Shown: in pieces, positions 31,265 through 41,116 of the stretch
Numbering within the stretch: position 1 is the first letter of the stretch
Layout of the letters: each line of letters begins with the position of its first letter
Assembly: GCA_026984775.1 (NCBI GenBank)
Contig: JALSRM010000038.1
Coordinates: forward strand, 1 to 54,945
DNA length: 54,945 nt
DNA from: Gammaproteobacteria bacterium
Lineage (GTDB): Bacteria; Pseudomonadota; Gammaproteobacteria; CAJXQU01
Reading direction: 5' to 3'
Position numbers and translations under genes: made by a program
The notes under the pieces: model-generated
Databases searched by the model: none
The model's input: the letters and a program-made list of their open reading frames with translations, nothing else
What the model was told of the DNA's origin: nothing

Positions 31265-32812
31265 ATGAAAGACAAATTGATCATTTTTGACACGACACTT
31301 CGTGATGGCGAGCAGAGTCCGGGCGCATCCATGACCCGGGACGAGAAACTGCGTATCGCCAAGGCACTGGAGCGATTGAAGGTGGATGTCATCGAAGCAG
31401 GTTTCCCCATTGCCAGTCCCGGTGATTTCGAGGCTGTGAAAACAGTTGCCGAAGCGATCAAGGACAGCACGGTTTGTGGACTTGCGCGTGCGCTGGACAA
31501 GGACATCGATAAGGCTGGTGAGGCACTGAAGCCGGCAAATTCAGCACGTATACATACCTTCATTGCCACCTCGCCCATTCACATGAAGGCGAAGTTGCAG
31601 ATGGAGCCGGATCAGGTCGTCGAACAGGCCGTCCATGCGGTCAAGCGGGCACGGAACTACACAGATGACGTGGAATTCTCACCCGAGGATGCGGGCCGAT
31701 CTGAGACCGATTTTTTGTGTCGCATCATCGAGGCGGTAATCGATGCCGGCGCTACCACGATCAATATTCCGGATACCGTGGGCTACAATCTGCCAGATCG
31801 TTTTGGTGCCCTTATCGGTGAATTGATTGAGCGTATTCCCAACAGTGACAAAGCAGTCTTTTCAGTTCATTGTCATAACGATCTCGGTCTCGCGGTGGCC
31901 AATTCTCTGTCAGCGGTTCTCCATGGCGCACGCCAGGTCGAATGCACCATCAACGGCTTGGGTGAACGGGCGGGCAATGCTTCTCTGGAAGAGGTGGTCA
32001 TGGCGGTCAGAACCCGCCAGGACGTTTTTCCCTGTGACACCGGAGTGGACACCACTCAGATCATGAACTGTTCGCGGCTGGTCTCCAGTATTACCGGTTT
32101 CCCGGTACAGCCGAACAAGGCCATTGTGGGTGCCAATGCTTTTGCCCACGAGTCCGGTATTCATCAGGATGGTGTCATCAAGAGCCGTGAAACCTACGAG
32201 ATCATGCGTGCCGAAGATGTAGGTTGGAATGCCAACCGTATGGTACTCGGGAAACACTCGGGCAGGAACGCCTTCAAGACTCGTCTGCAAGAGCTGGGTA
32301 TCGAATTCGAGCGAGAAGAGGATCTCAACAACGCCTTCATGCGTTTCAAGGAACTTGCGGACAAAAAACACGAGATTTTCGACGAGGATCTGCAGGCGCT
32401 CGTCACTGAGACCAATCTTGCGAGTGAGGACGAGAGGATCAAATTGGTTTCGCTCAAGGTCAATTCCGAGACCGGTGAGACACCCAAGGCACAGATCACG
32501 CTGGTGGTCGATGGTGAAGAGAAAAGCATGAGTGCTGAAGGCAGTGGGCCGGTGGATGCCACATTTAAGGCGATCGAGTCTGTGGTTGACAGCGGCAGCG
32601 ATCTGTTGCTCTATTCGGTGAGCAATATCACCAGTGGTACCTCGTCACAAGGCGAGGTGGCCGTGCGCCTGCGGCTGGATGATCGCATCGTTAATGGCCA
32701 GGGCGCCGATACCGATATCATCGCAGCATCGGCAAAGGCCTATCTGAATGCTCTGAATACATTGATGTCCGCAAGCGATCGTAAACATCCACAGGTGGTG
32801 GACAAGGTCTGA
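31265..32812 (+). CDS. leuA: 2-Isopropylmalate synthase
   Basis: This 515-residue enzyme condenses acetyl-CoA with 2-oxoisovalerate in the first committed step of leucine synthesis. The N-terminal TIM barrel has [15 protein letters not shown] and the metal-binding [13 protein letters not shown]; the C-terminal LeuA regulatory domain (about residues 390-510) is complete, so leucine feedback inhibition is expected. AGGAG lies about 7 bases before the ATG. The stop shares a base with the next start. Confidence 0.96.
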   Translation: MKDKLIIFDTTLRDGEQSPGASMTRDEKLRIAKALERLKVDVIEAGFPIASPGDFEAVKTVAEAIKDSTVCGLARALDKDIDKAGEALKPANSARIHTFIATSPIHMKAKLQMEPDQVVEQAVHAVKRARNYTDDVEFSPEDAGRSETDFLCRIIEAVIDAGATTINIPDTVGYNLPDRFGALIGELIERIPNSDKAVFSVHCHNDLGLAVANSLSAVLHGARQVECTINGLGERAGNASLEEVVMAVRTRQDVFPCDTGVDTTQIMNCSRLVSSITGFPVQPNKAIVGANAFAHESGIHQDGVIKSRETYEIMRAEDVGWNANRMVLGKHSGRNAFKTRLQELGIEFEREEDLNNAFMRFKELADKKHEIFDEDLQALVTETNLASEDERIKLVSLKVNSETGETPKAQITLVVDGEEKSMSAEGSGPVDATFKAIESVVDSGSDLLLYSVSNITSGTSSQGEVAVRLRLDDRIVNGQGADTDIIAASAKAYLNALNTLMSASDRKHPQVVDKV

Positions 32813-33552
32813 TGGACAAACTGGCCTGTCTCGATGCTATGGGGATTGATGTCTGGGTCAGGCGGGAACAGCCCAGTCTGCCGGCAAAAGCCATTATCGA
32901 AATCGTGAACGAAGAATCGGCTGGGGCGACCACGACAGAGGAAGCAGACCCGGTAGTGGCCATCAACCCCTCGAAGCAGAATGATGTCGGTGCACTGGAC
33001 TGGGAACAACTGGAGCAACGGGTGCTTGCCTGTACCTTGTGCGAATTGCACAAGACCCGTACTCAGGCGGTTTTTGGTGTCGGCAACAAAGATGCCGATT
33101 GGATGATCATTGGCGAAGCCCCTGGGGCAGAGGAGGATCGCCACGGTGAGCCTTTCGTCGGACGTGCCGGGCAGCTGCTCAATGCCATGCTGGAAGCGGT
33201 TGGGCTCAAAAGAGAAGAGGTGTTCATCGCCAATGTCCTCAAGTGTCGCCCACCCAACAATCGTGATCCGCGAGCCGAGGAAGTCGCCAGTTGTGAACCG
33301 TATCTGAAGCGGCAGATTGAACTGGTTCAGCCGAAAATCATTCTCTGCGTCGGTCGAATTGCCGCCCAAAATCTGTTGAAGACCGATATGCCCATTGGCC
33401 GTATGCGGGGCAGGAAACACGTTTATGAGCCACTGAATATTCCCGTGATCGTGACCTATCATCCCGCCTACCTGTTGCGCTCGCCCACAGAAAAGCGCAA
33501 GAGTTGGCAGGATCTGCTACTGGCGCGGTCATTGATGGAGTCCGCAGGATGA
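32812..33552 (+). CDS. Family 4 uracil-DNA glycosylase (4Fe-4S)
   Basis: This 246-residue repair enzyme removes uracil from DNA. After an N-terminal extension of about 75 residues with low similarity, the core shows the motifs of family 4: [27 protein letters not shown], and four cysteines for a 4Fe-4S cluster (CTLC, then one each in VLKC and VASC). The ATG shares a base with the leuA stop, and its stop overlaps rimI in ATGA. Linkage with rimI is common in proteobacteria. Confidence 0.91.
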   Translation: MDKLACLDAMGIDVWVRREQPSLPAKAIIEIVNEESAGATTTEEADPVVAINPSKQNDVGALDWEQLEQRVLACTLCELHKTRTQAVFGVGNKDADWMIIGEAPGAEEDRHGEPFVGRAGQLLNAMLEAVGLKREEVFIANVLKCRPPNNRDPRAEEVASCEPYLKRQIELVQPKIILCVGRIAAQNLLKTDMPIGRMRGRKHVYEPLNIPVIVTYHPAYLLRSPTEKRKSWQDLLLARSLMESAG

Positions 33553-34019
33553 GTGCGGCCAACGAACTTGCTCTGGCCTCACTGCGTCCAATGCAGAAAG
33601 AGGATGTGGAGGCGGTCATGGCGATCGAAGTGGCTTCTTATGAATTTCCCTGGAAGGAAAGTATTTATTTCGATTGCCTCAAGGTCGGATACAGTTGTTG
33701 GGTCATCGAATATGGTGAAAAGGTTGTGGGCTATGGTGTAATGAGTGCAGCTGCCGGTGAAGCGCATATTCTCAATCTTTGTGTACGGGAGGATTTTCGT
33801 CGTTATGGGTTGGGGCGTATGTTGCTGGATCACATGATAGGATTGGCGGGTGATCACAAGGCAGAGACCCTTTTTCTCGAAGTCCGACCCAGCAATATCG
33901 CTGCATACCGGCTTTATGAGGATGCCGGTTTTAGCGAAGTCGGAATGCGTAAAAACTACTACCCTGCCTGTGAGGGTAGAGAGGACGCCATCATCATGGC
34001 AAAGGAAATTCTGAAATGA
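33549..34019 (+). CDS. rimI: Ribosomal protein S18 alanine N-acetyltransferase
   Basis: This 156-residue GNAT acetyltransferase acetylates the N-terminus of ribosomal protein S18. The acetyl-CoA loop is seen as VREDFRRYGLGRMLL, and the C-terminal block RPSNIAAYRLYEDAGF with MRKNYYP matches RimI. The ATG at 33549 overlaps the preceding stop in ATGA; the longer reading from 33504 lies inside the glycosylase gene. The stop overlaps cysM. Confidence 0.93.
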   Translation: MSAANELALASLRPMQKEDVEAVMAIEVASYEFPWKESIYFDCLKVGYSCWVIEYGEKVVGYGVMSAAAGEAHILNLCVREDFRRYGLGRMLLDHMIGLAGDHKAETLFLEVRPSNIAAYRLYEDAGFSEVGMRKNYYPACEGREDAIIMAKEILK

Positions 34020-34918
34020 TGGATTACCCTACAATCGAAGATTTTGTCGGCAATACCCCTCTGGTGAGGTTACAGCGCCTTCCATTGCAGCAGGGAAATC
34101 CGAGTAACACGCTTCTGGCTAAACTGGAGGGTGACAATCCTGCCGGTTCAGTAAAGGATCGGCCGGCCCTGAGTATGATCAGCCGTGCGGAAAAACGGGG
34201 TGAAATCCAACCGGGTGATACCATCATTGAAGCCACCAGTGGCAATACCGGGATCGCTTTGGCCATGGCCGCCGCGATCAAGGGGTATCGTATGGTTTTG
34301 ATCATGCCTGCCAATATGAGCGAGGAGCGCCGAGCAGCCATGAAGGCTTATGGTGCCGAGATCATCCTGACACCGGCAGAAGGCAGCATGGAAGCCGCCA
34401 TCGACAAGGCCCGAGAAATGGAAGCCGCTGGTGAGGGAAAGGTGCTCGATCAGTTCTCCAATCCGGACAATCCCCGTGCCCATTTTGAAGGGACGGGTCC
34501 CGAGATATGGATGGATACGCAGGGGGAGGTCACGCACTTCGTCAGTTCCATGGGGACGACCGGTACGATCATGGGTTGCTCGAAATATTTGAAAAACATG
34601 AATCCTGAGATCCAGATTGTCGGTGTCCAACCCGAGGGGGACGCCTGTATCCCGGGTATCCGCCGCTGGCCGGAAGAATATCTGCCGAAGATTTACGATC
34701 CACGACGGGTGGATCGCATCATGGATGTGGATCAACAGACTGCCGAAGAGACCATGCGTGCTTTGGGTTCACAGGAGGGGATTTTCTGTGGTGTCTCCTC
34801 TGGTGGTGCTGTGGCCGCTGCATTGAGGTTATCCGAAGAAGTCGAGAATGCTGTTATCGTGGTGATCATTTGCGATCGGGGTGATCGCTATATCTCCACT
34901 GGAGTCTTCCCGGGCTGA
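34016..34918 (+). CDS. cysM: Cysteine synthase B
   Basis: This 300-residue PLP enzyme makes cysteine from O-acetylserine and sulfide or thiosulfate. The PLP lysine is in GSVKDRPAL and the phosphate loop is GTTGT. The SGNTG substrate loop is intact, and the arginine-rich segment matches CysM rather than CysK. The start overlaps the rimI stop in ATGATG, so either ATG (34016 or 34019) is possible. Confidence 0.93.
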   Translation: MMDYPTIEDFVGNTPLVRLQRLPLQQGNPSNTLLAKLEGDNPAGSVKDRPALSMISRAEKRGEIQPGDTIIEATSGNTGIALAMAAAIKGYRMVLIMPANMSEERRAAMKAYGAEIILTPAEGSMEAAIDKAREMEAAGEGKVLDQFSNPDNPRAHFEGTGPEIWMDTQGEVTHFVSSMGTTGTIMGCSKYLKNMNPEIQIVGVQPEGDACIPGIRRWPEEYLPKIYDPRRVDRIMDVDQQTAEETMRALGSQEGIFCGVSSGGAVAAALRLSEEVENAVIVVIICDRGDRYISTGVFPG

Positions 34919-34927
34919 TCGGGTACC

Positions 34928-37030
34928 GTGAAGGTCTGGATCCGTGCGTGTTTTTTTATCCTCCTTTCCGGTTTTCCGTTCATTGCAATCCAGGCTGTCG
35001 AATCCCTGACTTTCCACGTTGAACAGGCAGATTTTTCTGGCCTGCATCTCCGCCAGGTGGCGATTGAAGTGGGTTTTTCTGATCAAGGGCCTCCACGCAT
35101 TTTCCTCTCTATCGCGAAGTTGAAAACGGATCAGGGAGAGGCCTTTCGCGATCTGAAAATTGTTTGTTCCCTTCCTGATCTGCAGGAAGTCATCCGGTTT
35201 GATCAACTTCAATGCCCGTCTGGAGATTTTTCTGTCCATCACCCTGTACTGGGTCGACTGAAGGGCAAGGTGGATTTTAGCTATTATGCCGCGGATGAAA
35301 AAATACAACTGTCGATCCGAAAACTTTACTTTGGCGGTGGCGTCGTCACACTCGAGTTGGATTCGAGACAGGGTCAATGGAAAGCCAACCTAAAAGGCAG
35401 GGGACTGCAAGCCGTAAAACTCAAAAAACTTATGGCTCTGGCTGGTAGTGTATCTTTTCTCGATCAGGTTTCTGATCTTTCAGGCCGGGTCAGAATTGAT
35501 CTCTCAGTGAACGGAACGGGATCGACTCTGACATCGTTCCGTATAAACTTACGCACATTCGATTTGGCCTTCGATGGCAATTCGGTAGCAGAAGAACTGG
35601 ATGCCGTTCTCGACCTTTCGCTGCATAAGCATGGCGAAGCATGGCAAATAAGGGAGCAGGTGTCACTGCTGGATGGAGCGATCTATTTTGAACCGGGAAT
35701 CCAATTGGGAGAGATCGCACCGGGGTTTCTGCTGGAACCGGGGGAGAAGCCTATTGTTCTTTCATCGGATGCTCTCTGGAGCGGGAAACAGATCCAGTTG
35801 CAGAAACTGATCTATGACCATCCAGGATTATTCAAGGCAAGGGTCCATGGCCTGATCAATGCCGGGGATGAGACGGCCATTGGTGAGCTGGTCTTTTCAC
35901 TGGATACACGGGTCTTGGAGAAGATGTTTCCTGTCTATCTCCAGCCACTCCTGTTTGGAACCGGGCTGGATGAAATGGAAATCGTCGGCAGAACAAGGCT
36001 TGATCTCAAACTCGATGAGGCGGGCATTACCGACTTTCATCTGATCATGGGAGATGTGTTCGCGGAAGATCCTGCTGGCCGTTTTCATGTGGCCGGACTG
36101 GATGGAGACATCCGCTTGAACAGTGATCCTGTTTTCAAGGATTCTGCCATGCGATGGCAGGGAGGGGCGATCTACAAAGTGGATATCGGTGCCAGTGAAA
36201 TGAAGCTGTCATCCAAAGGCCGTTCAATGAAACTGAGAGAGGTGATGCGGGTTCCGATGTTTGACGGCGTTTTGGAAGTCAAGGAACTGGTGATGGAAAA
36301 TCTCGGTTTGGATGATTATTCCGTTTATTTGAAAAGCAATCTCACGCCGATCACGCTGAGTGAGTTTACCGAGGCCATGGGGTGGCCGTTGATGGCAGGA
36401 ACCATTTCTGGTGAGATTCCGGGTGCTAAATATCAGCATGGCGATTTGATGATCGAGGGCACCCTGCATGTCAGGGTGTTTGATGGTGATATCCTGATCA
36501 GGAATCTTAAGATAAAAGATCTTTTTGGTCTGGTCCCGACACTGTACGCGGATATCGTAGTGAATAATATCGATCTGGGGATACTCACGCAGACATTCGA
36601 GTTTGGCGACATTACCGGCAGGTTGAGTGGCTATGTTCACGGTTTGAAGTTAGAAAACTGGGAACCAGTACAATTCGATGCCTGGCTGACAACGCCCGAA
36701 GATGATCGGTCCCGTCACCGCATCAGTCAGCGCGCCATCGAAAACCTGACCAGCATCGGTGGTGGCGGTGCATCCAATGCTATTTCACGCGGATTGCTGG
36801 GTATGTTCGAAGACTTTCCCTATTCAAGGATAGGACTGGGTTGTCGTCTTATCGAAAGCACTTGTCACATGCGCGGTGTGGAATCCGCACCGGACGGATT
36901 TTATATCGTTAAACACGCATGGCTTCCTCCCTGGTTGGACATCAAGGGGTATAACTGGGAAGTTAACTGGAAAGAGCTTATGGAACGACTGAAAAATCTT
37001 TCCAAAACCGAGAGTCCTGTCATTGAGTAG
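34928..37030 (+). CDS. Large AsmA/YdbH-like periplasmic protein
   Basis: This 700-residue exported protein has a signal peptide (about residues 1-24) and a long beta-rich region of repeated strands as in AsmA-like, YdbH-like or TamB-like proteins, which span the periplasm and move phospholipids between membranes. The C-terminus (SNAISRGLLGMFEDFPYSRIGL, then a cysteine pair and GYNWEVNW) looks like a conserved family block. The exact family is not certain. It starts with GTG 9 bases after cysM and is likely the last gene of the leuA operon. A role in lipid traffic would match the transport genes nearby. Confidence 0.65.
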   Translation: MKVWIRACFFILLSGFPFIAIQAVESLTFHVEQADFSGLHLRQVAIEVGFSDQGPPRIFLSIAKLKTDQGEAFRDLKIVCSLPDLQEVIRFDQLQCPSGDFSVHHPVLGRLKGKVDFSYYAADEKIQLSIRKLYFGGGVVTLELDSRQGQWKANLKGRGLQAVKLKKLMALAGSVSFLDQVSDLSGRVRIDLSVNGTGSTLTSFRINLRTFDLAFDGNSVAEELDAVLDLSLHKHGEAWQIREQVSLLDGAIYFEPGIQLGEIAPGFLLEPGEKPIVLSSDALWSGKQIQLQKLIYDHPGLFKARVHGLINAGDETAIGELVFSLDTRVLEKMFPVYLQPLLFGTGLDEMEIVGRTRLDLKLDEAGITDFHLIMGDVFAEDPAGRFHVAGLDGDIRLNSDPVFKDSAMRWQGGAIYKVDIGASEMKLSSKGRSMKLREVMRVPMFDGVLEVKELVMENLGLDDYSVYLKSNLTPITLSEFTEAMGWPLMAGTISGEIPGAKYQHGDLMIEGTLHVRVFDGDILIRNLKIKDLFGLVPTLYADIVVNNIDLGILTQTFEFGDITGRLSGYVHGLKLENWEPVQFDAWLTTPEDDRSRHRISQRAIENLTSIGGGGASNAISRGLLGMFEDFPYSRIGLGCRLIESTCHMRGVESAPDGFYIVKHAWLPPWLDIKGYNWEVNWKELMERLKNLSKTESPVIE

Positions 37031-37150
37031 CGTGCATTATCTGTTCTTCGAAGGTGTGATAACCCAGGTACAGAATTCATCCTGATTGTGCCTCTTTTTT
37101 GCCAGAATGGATCACTACAATGTAAGGTAATGAGCGTATAGAGGATGACC

Positions 37151-39034
37151 ATGAAAAGGATACGAATGCGCGTTTTTTCAATGTTCAACTGGCAGCGGGT
37201 CTTTGCGGTCTTATGCCGTACCTGGTGGCGTTTTCCGCTAGCGATGCTGAGCATACTCGTTACTACGATTTTGATCCTGCTGGAACACAACCAAGCCGAT
37301 TACCTGCCTGATCCGTTTATGGCATGGGCCAGAATGATTGCCGCCACGACAGCGGTTTGTTTCACCGCACTGGGACTTTTCGCTGAGGGGCGTGGCTGGT
37401 CGGGTCTACGGCGATATGTCGTCGCGTTGTTGGGGCTGGGTGTGATTGCATTACTGACCACAAGGAGTGAATCTCTGACGGCAGCCTCAATGCTCTTGTT
37501 GCTTGCAGGAGGTCTCGCTATCAGTTTTGCACCTTATCTGTTACGTGATCATGATGATGCGTCCATCTGGTATTTCAACTACCAGTTGATCACAGGTGTG
37601 CTGTTTGCGGGCCTCTCAGCACTGGTTCTCTGTGGAGGCGTGACGCTGATCCTGAGCAGTATCGAATATTTGTTCGAGATCGATTTCAGCCACCGGGTTT
37701 ATTCCAACTTCTGGTTGTTTGGTTGGATCTTCTTTGTGCCGACCTACGTTTTGGCCCGTATTCCAGATCGTTTTGACTGGCCAGATCCTGGTTGTGAACT
37801 TCCAGTGGGTGTGCGTTTCATCCAGACCTATCTGCTGATACCGCTTTCTTTAATTTTCATGTTTGTCCTCTATGCCTACTTCGTCAAGATCCTACTGCAA
37901 TGGGAATTACCACGGGGACAATTGGGCAAGATGATCAGTGCCTTTGGTGTCATCGGGGTTCTCACTCATTTGACCATCTATCCTGTTCGTGATCGCGGTG
38001 GCGTTCTGCTCGGCTGGTTTCATCGTCACTTTTACCACATGCTGCTCCTGCCCCTCGTTCTCCTTGCCATCGCCATAGGTATTCGTATCGCACAATACGG
38101 TGTGACTGAAGCACGTTATGTTGTCGTTCTTTGTGCCATTTGGTTTGGTTTTTTGATCGGATTCTCCATGCTCAAAAGAGAGCGCTTTCGACTGATCCAC
38201 GTGCCTCTGGGCCTTGTGGTTTTGCTTTTGTTCGCTGCCTTGGCTGGTCCTTGGCGGATCGACGTGTTGTCGGTGGAAAGCCAGTATTCGAGGCTTGAAC
38301 ATCTGTTGCAAGAGGAAAAACTGTTGATCGCAAACCAGTATCAGTTTCCCGAAGTCCAACCCAACTTTGCGACCCGGAAGGCGATCAGTTCCATGGTTGA
38401 ATATATTCTTTCCCGGAGAGGAGCGGACAAATTACGTCCCTGGTTCTCTGATCAGGAGGCCTTCCTGAAGACGGTAAAGGCATGTGATGACGGTGTTTGT
38501 CAACAACAGCCAGCCGCTGTTTTGTTGGATTACATGGGCATCGACTATGTGAGTGAATGGCAGACCGAGGTTGATTCCGGTAACTTCATTGTCGCTCATG
38601 AGTTTAATCGTCATGACCTGACAGGCTTTGGTGTTTTTACTGGGATCGATGTCAAAGGGTATGACACGATGATCCAGCTGAATATCTATCAGCAGGACTG
38701 TAGACAAGAGTGTGAACCAAAAAACATCTCATCCCGTGAAGATCGTGATCCGGAGCATTTTGCCATCCGTTTACATAAGAACCGGCTCATGATCGTACCG
38801 GATAGTGGCCAAAGGAAATTGAGCCTGGATCTGGAGCCGGTCGTGATGCGATTCCCTGGGGCTGGGGAGATTTTCCTCCCCAAGGAAGAAAAAGAAAAGC
38901 TGACTCTTGAATATTCAGAGGATGGATGGCAAGCAAAACTCCATATCGAAACCATTGCCGGTGATCTTCAGAAAGGCAAAAAACGAATCGCAACACTTTC
39001 CGGAATACTTTTACTCAAGGGTCCTGCTCAATGA
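37151..39034 (+). CDS. DUF4153 multi-pass membrane protein
   Basis: This 627-residue protein has about eleven transmembrane segments in its first 380 residues, including DUF4153-like features (SSIEYLFEID, FVPTYVLARIP), followed by a soluble C-terminal region of about 240 residues probably facing the periplasm. Function is unknown. The ATG at 37151 is preferred over one two codons earlier because GAGG lies 6 bases before it. The gene is convergent with the ThiF-family gene. Confidence 0.72.
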   Translation: MKRIRMRVFSMFNWQRVFAVLCRTWWRFPLAMLSILVTTILILLEHNQADYLPDPFMAWARMIAATTAVCFTALGLFAEGRGWSGLRRYVVALLGLGVIALLTTRSESLTAASMLLLLAGGLAISFAPYLLRDHDDASIWYFNYQLITGVLFAGLSALVLCGGVTLILSSIEYLFEIDFSHRVYSNFWLFGWIFFVPTYVLARIPDRFDWPDPGCELPVGVRFIQTYLLIPLSLIFMFVLYAYFVKILLQWELPRGQLGKMISAFGVIGVLTHLTIYPVRDRGGVLLGWFHRHFYHMLLLPLVLLAIAIGIRIAQYGVTEARYVVVLCAIWFGFLIGFSMLKRERFRLIHVPLGLVVLLLFAALAGPWRIDVLSVESQYSRLEHLLQEEKLLIANQYQFPEVQPNFATRKAISSMVEYILSRRGADKLRPWFSDQEAFLKTVKACDDGVCQQQPAAVLLDYMGIDYVSEWQTEVDSGNFIVAHEFNRHDLTGFGVFTGIDVKGYDTMIQLNIYQQDCRQECEPKNISSREDRDPEHFAIRLHKNRLMIVPDSGQRKLSLDLEPVVMRFPGAGEIFLPKEEKEKLTLEYSEDGWQAKLHIETIAGDLQKGKKRIATLSGILLLKGPAQ

Positions 39035-39043
39035 ATAGGGTGC

Positions 39044-39931
39044 TCAGTGAATGAAGGACAGGATACGGGGTTTATATTTTCCATATCGATAGCTGGCTAC
39101 CCGGATTTTCATTCTTTGCAGTGGTCCCCGGTTCCCATACAACAGTTTTCTTTTGACCATGCGTCCCTTGAACAGATCTATCTGCAGGTATTCGGGTGCC
39201 ATGCATGACGTGCCCCTCTTTGTGAGCTGTTTCAGGATTTCCGTTGCGATCACGGCCCCGCCCAGATGAACGGCAGGCGCCAGTGAGGGACCCGTCTCCA
39301 ATTCGATGAGTTTTTTGGGATCAAAGTCGATATGCTTGCGGTGTAGAGCGGATGGTGCGATGCCAACACTGAATCGGATGAGTTTGTCGAACGCGTCCTG
39401 TTCATCCCTAAAATCGAAATATTCACGATAGCCCATGGAACCCGGTCCGAACAGGATAAAGGTTGCCGTCATCCCAAGGGGTGCAGAAAAGGCGACCGGG
39501 ATGGACAGCTTCTCACAGGCAAGTTGTAGTGTGTTGCGGGCATTGAAACAGAAAAAATCGATCGCATCGACTACAATGTCGGTTTTTTCAAGAAACCGAT
39601 CCACATTTTCTGGCTGAACCCCTTCGTAGAAGCAGGTTATTTCTGCCTCAGGATTGATGTCCATGATCATTTTTCTGATCACATCCACTTTTTTCTTGCC
39701 AAGCACAGAATGTGAAGAAGCAGCCTGGCGGTTCAGGTTCTGTATTTCGAAACGATCAATATCGGCGATTCTGAATCGGGTAAATCCCATACGGGCAAGG
39801 ATGGAAACGGTGACCCCCCCTATACCGCCGAGTCCGGCAATCGCAACAGTCGCATTTTTGACGATCTGTTGTTCATGTTCAGAGATCACGCCGATATTTC
39901 GTTCAAAACTTTTCATATAGTCTGATTTCAT
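39044..39931 (-). CDS. ThiF/MoeB/UBA-type adenylyltransferase, orphan
   Basis: This 295-residue protein has the E1-like ATP-binding core: GLGGIGG nucleotide loop, DIDRFEIQNLNRQ, and an AIDFFCFNAR segment. The two CxxC zinc motifs of MoeB and ThiF are not seen, nor is an obvious transfer cysteine. No small ubiquitin-like partner such as ThiS or MoaD is encoded nearby. The start is uncertain: ATG 39931 has AAGGAG 16 bases upstream, too far to be ideal, while an in-frame ATG at 39973 has no ribosome-binding site. Possible substrates are a tRNA-modification precursor (TcdA-like) or a peptide. Confidence 0.75.
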   Translation of the reverse strand: MKSDYMKSFERNIGVISEHEQQIVKNATVAIAGLGGIGGVTVSILARMGFTRFRIADIDRFEIQNLNRQAASSHSVLGKKKVDVIRKMIMDINPEAEITCFYEGVQPENVDRFLEKTDIVVDAIDFFCFNARNTLQLACEKLSIPVAFSAPLGMTATFILFGPGSMGYREYFDFRDEQDAFDKLIRFSVGIAPSALHRKHIDFDPKKLIELETGPSLAPAVHLGGAVIATEILKQLTKRGTSCMAPEYLQIDLFKGRMVKRKLLYGNRGPLQRMKIRVASYRYGKYKPRILSFIH

Positions 39932-39973
39932 AGTGATTTTTGGTGGTCTCCTTACCGAGGCCAAATTTTCCAT

Positions 39974-40291
39974 GGGAATAGAAGAATTGAATTTTTTGAG
40001 TTGAGAGGAATAACCCCTTGGTTTAAGTCTATAGGTTTATTGAAACAGTAATTACTCTCAACTTCTTGTATAGAAACCTCATTTTGTGATGGGTTTATCA
40101 ATGCAGAAGGTACTCATCATCCGAACTCTGAAATAGGATGACCAGGTTCACTGGAAACCTGTTCATCTGCTTGAAAAACCTGGCTACAGGTTTAGCAGGG
40201 CAGGTCCGCTGGCAACAGAAACTAGAGGTGTCTTTTAGATAGTTTCTATCGACCTTTAACAAGGTGTTTCAATCAAGGAGTTTTAATTTAC
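39974..40291. promoter_or_regulatory. Divergent intergenic region with two palindromes
   Basis: This 318-base region separates the ThiF-family gene from the LolA-like operon. It carries CAGGTT...AACCTG (40143-40161) and AAACCTG-GCTA-CAGGTTT (40176-40193), four copies of one half-site in 51 bases, plus a small GATAG/CTATC hairpin at 40238-40250. I see no gene in it. The palindromes look like binding sites for a dimeric repressor or activator. Confidence 0.45.
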
Positions 40292-41089
40292 ATGGCCAAC
40301 AAATTTTTTTACTTTTGTGTCACTTTGCTGTTTTTATTTTCAATTTCGGCAAACGCTGCTAAGGATGGCAGGGCGTTGGCGCAGAGGGTCTATGATCGTC
40401 CGGATGGCAAGGACTCGGTCGTGGCGGGGAGGATGATACTCAGGGAGCCCGGACACAAACCCAGAAACCGTAAAACCTATTCCTTCACACTGGATCTTGG
40501 CAATGGAGAGGTGATGAGTCTGGTTCGCTTTGTTGAGCCGGCCGATGTCAATGGCCTTGGTTTACTGACCCACAACTACAAAGGGGATAAAAGTGATCAA
40601 TGGCTCTATCTGCCAGAACTTGGAAAAACCCGCCGCATACCGTCAAAAAGAAAAGGTGGACGTTTCGTCGGTTCGGATCTCTATTATGAAGATTTGAGGG
40701 ACCGGGAAGTCTCAATGGATACACATAAGATTCTGGGTACGGACAAGGTAAAAGGCCTTGAATGTACACTGCTCGAGAGTATCCCTATAGACAAGAAAAA
40801 CTCGGTGTACAGCAAACGTGTTTCCTGTATCAACCTGCAATCATTGTTACCTTTGCGGATCGAGACCTATGAAAAGGGCAGGCCATCCAAAGTGTTTGAA
40901 GCATTGAAGATTGAGAAGATTCAGTCGATCTGGACGATCACCGATCAGCGGATTACCGATTTGGAATCAAAACATGAAACCCGTCTCATTGCAGACAAGG
41001 TACTTTACAATCAGGGACTCGAACCCTCGCTCTTTGCACGGCAGGTTCTTGAAGATCCAGTTCGGGACGAGTCCTTCCGTCCAGAGTAA
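40292..41089 (+). CDS. LolA-like outer-membrane lipoprotein-sorting family protein
   Basis: This 265-residue exported protein has a signal peptide (about residues 1-22, ending near NAA) and the LolA_like pattern (GRMILREPGHKPRNRKTYSF, DQWLYLPELGKTRRIPS, GSDLYYEDL). Members of this group form a half-barrel that binds lipid in the periplasm and are usually encoded with RND/MMPL transporters. AAGGAG precedes the ATG. It leads a three-gene operon with the barrel and transporter genes behind it. It is inferred to shuttle a hydrophobic ligand between the membranes. Confidence 0.8.
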   Translation: MANKFFYFCVTLLFLFSISANAAKDGRALAQRVYDRPDGKDSVVAGRMILREPGHKPRNRKTYSFTLDLGNGEVMSLVRFVEPADVNGLGLLTHNYKGDKSDQWLYLPELGKTRRIPSKRKGGRFVGSDLYYEDLRDREVSMDTHKILGTDKVKGLECTLLESIPIDKKNSVYSKRVSCINLQSLLPLRIETYEKGRPSKVFEALKIEKIQSIWTITDQRITDLESKHETRLIADKVLYNQGLEPSLFARQVLEDPVRDESFRPE

Positions 41090-41116
41090 AAAAACAGTTG
41101 AACGAAGAAGGGAGAT

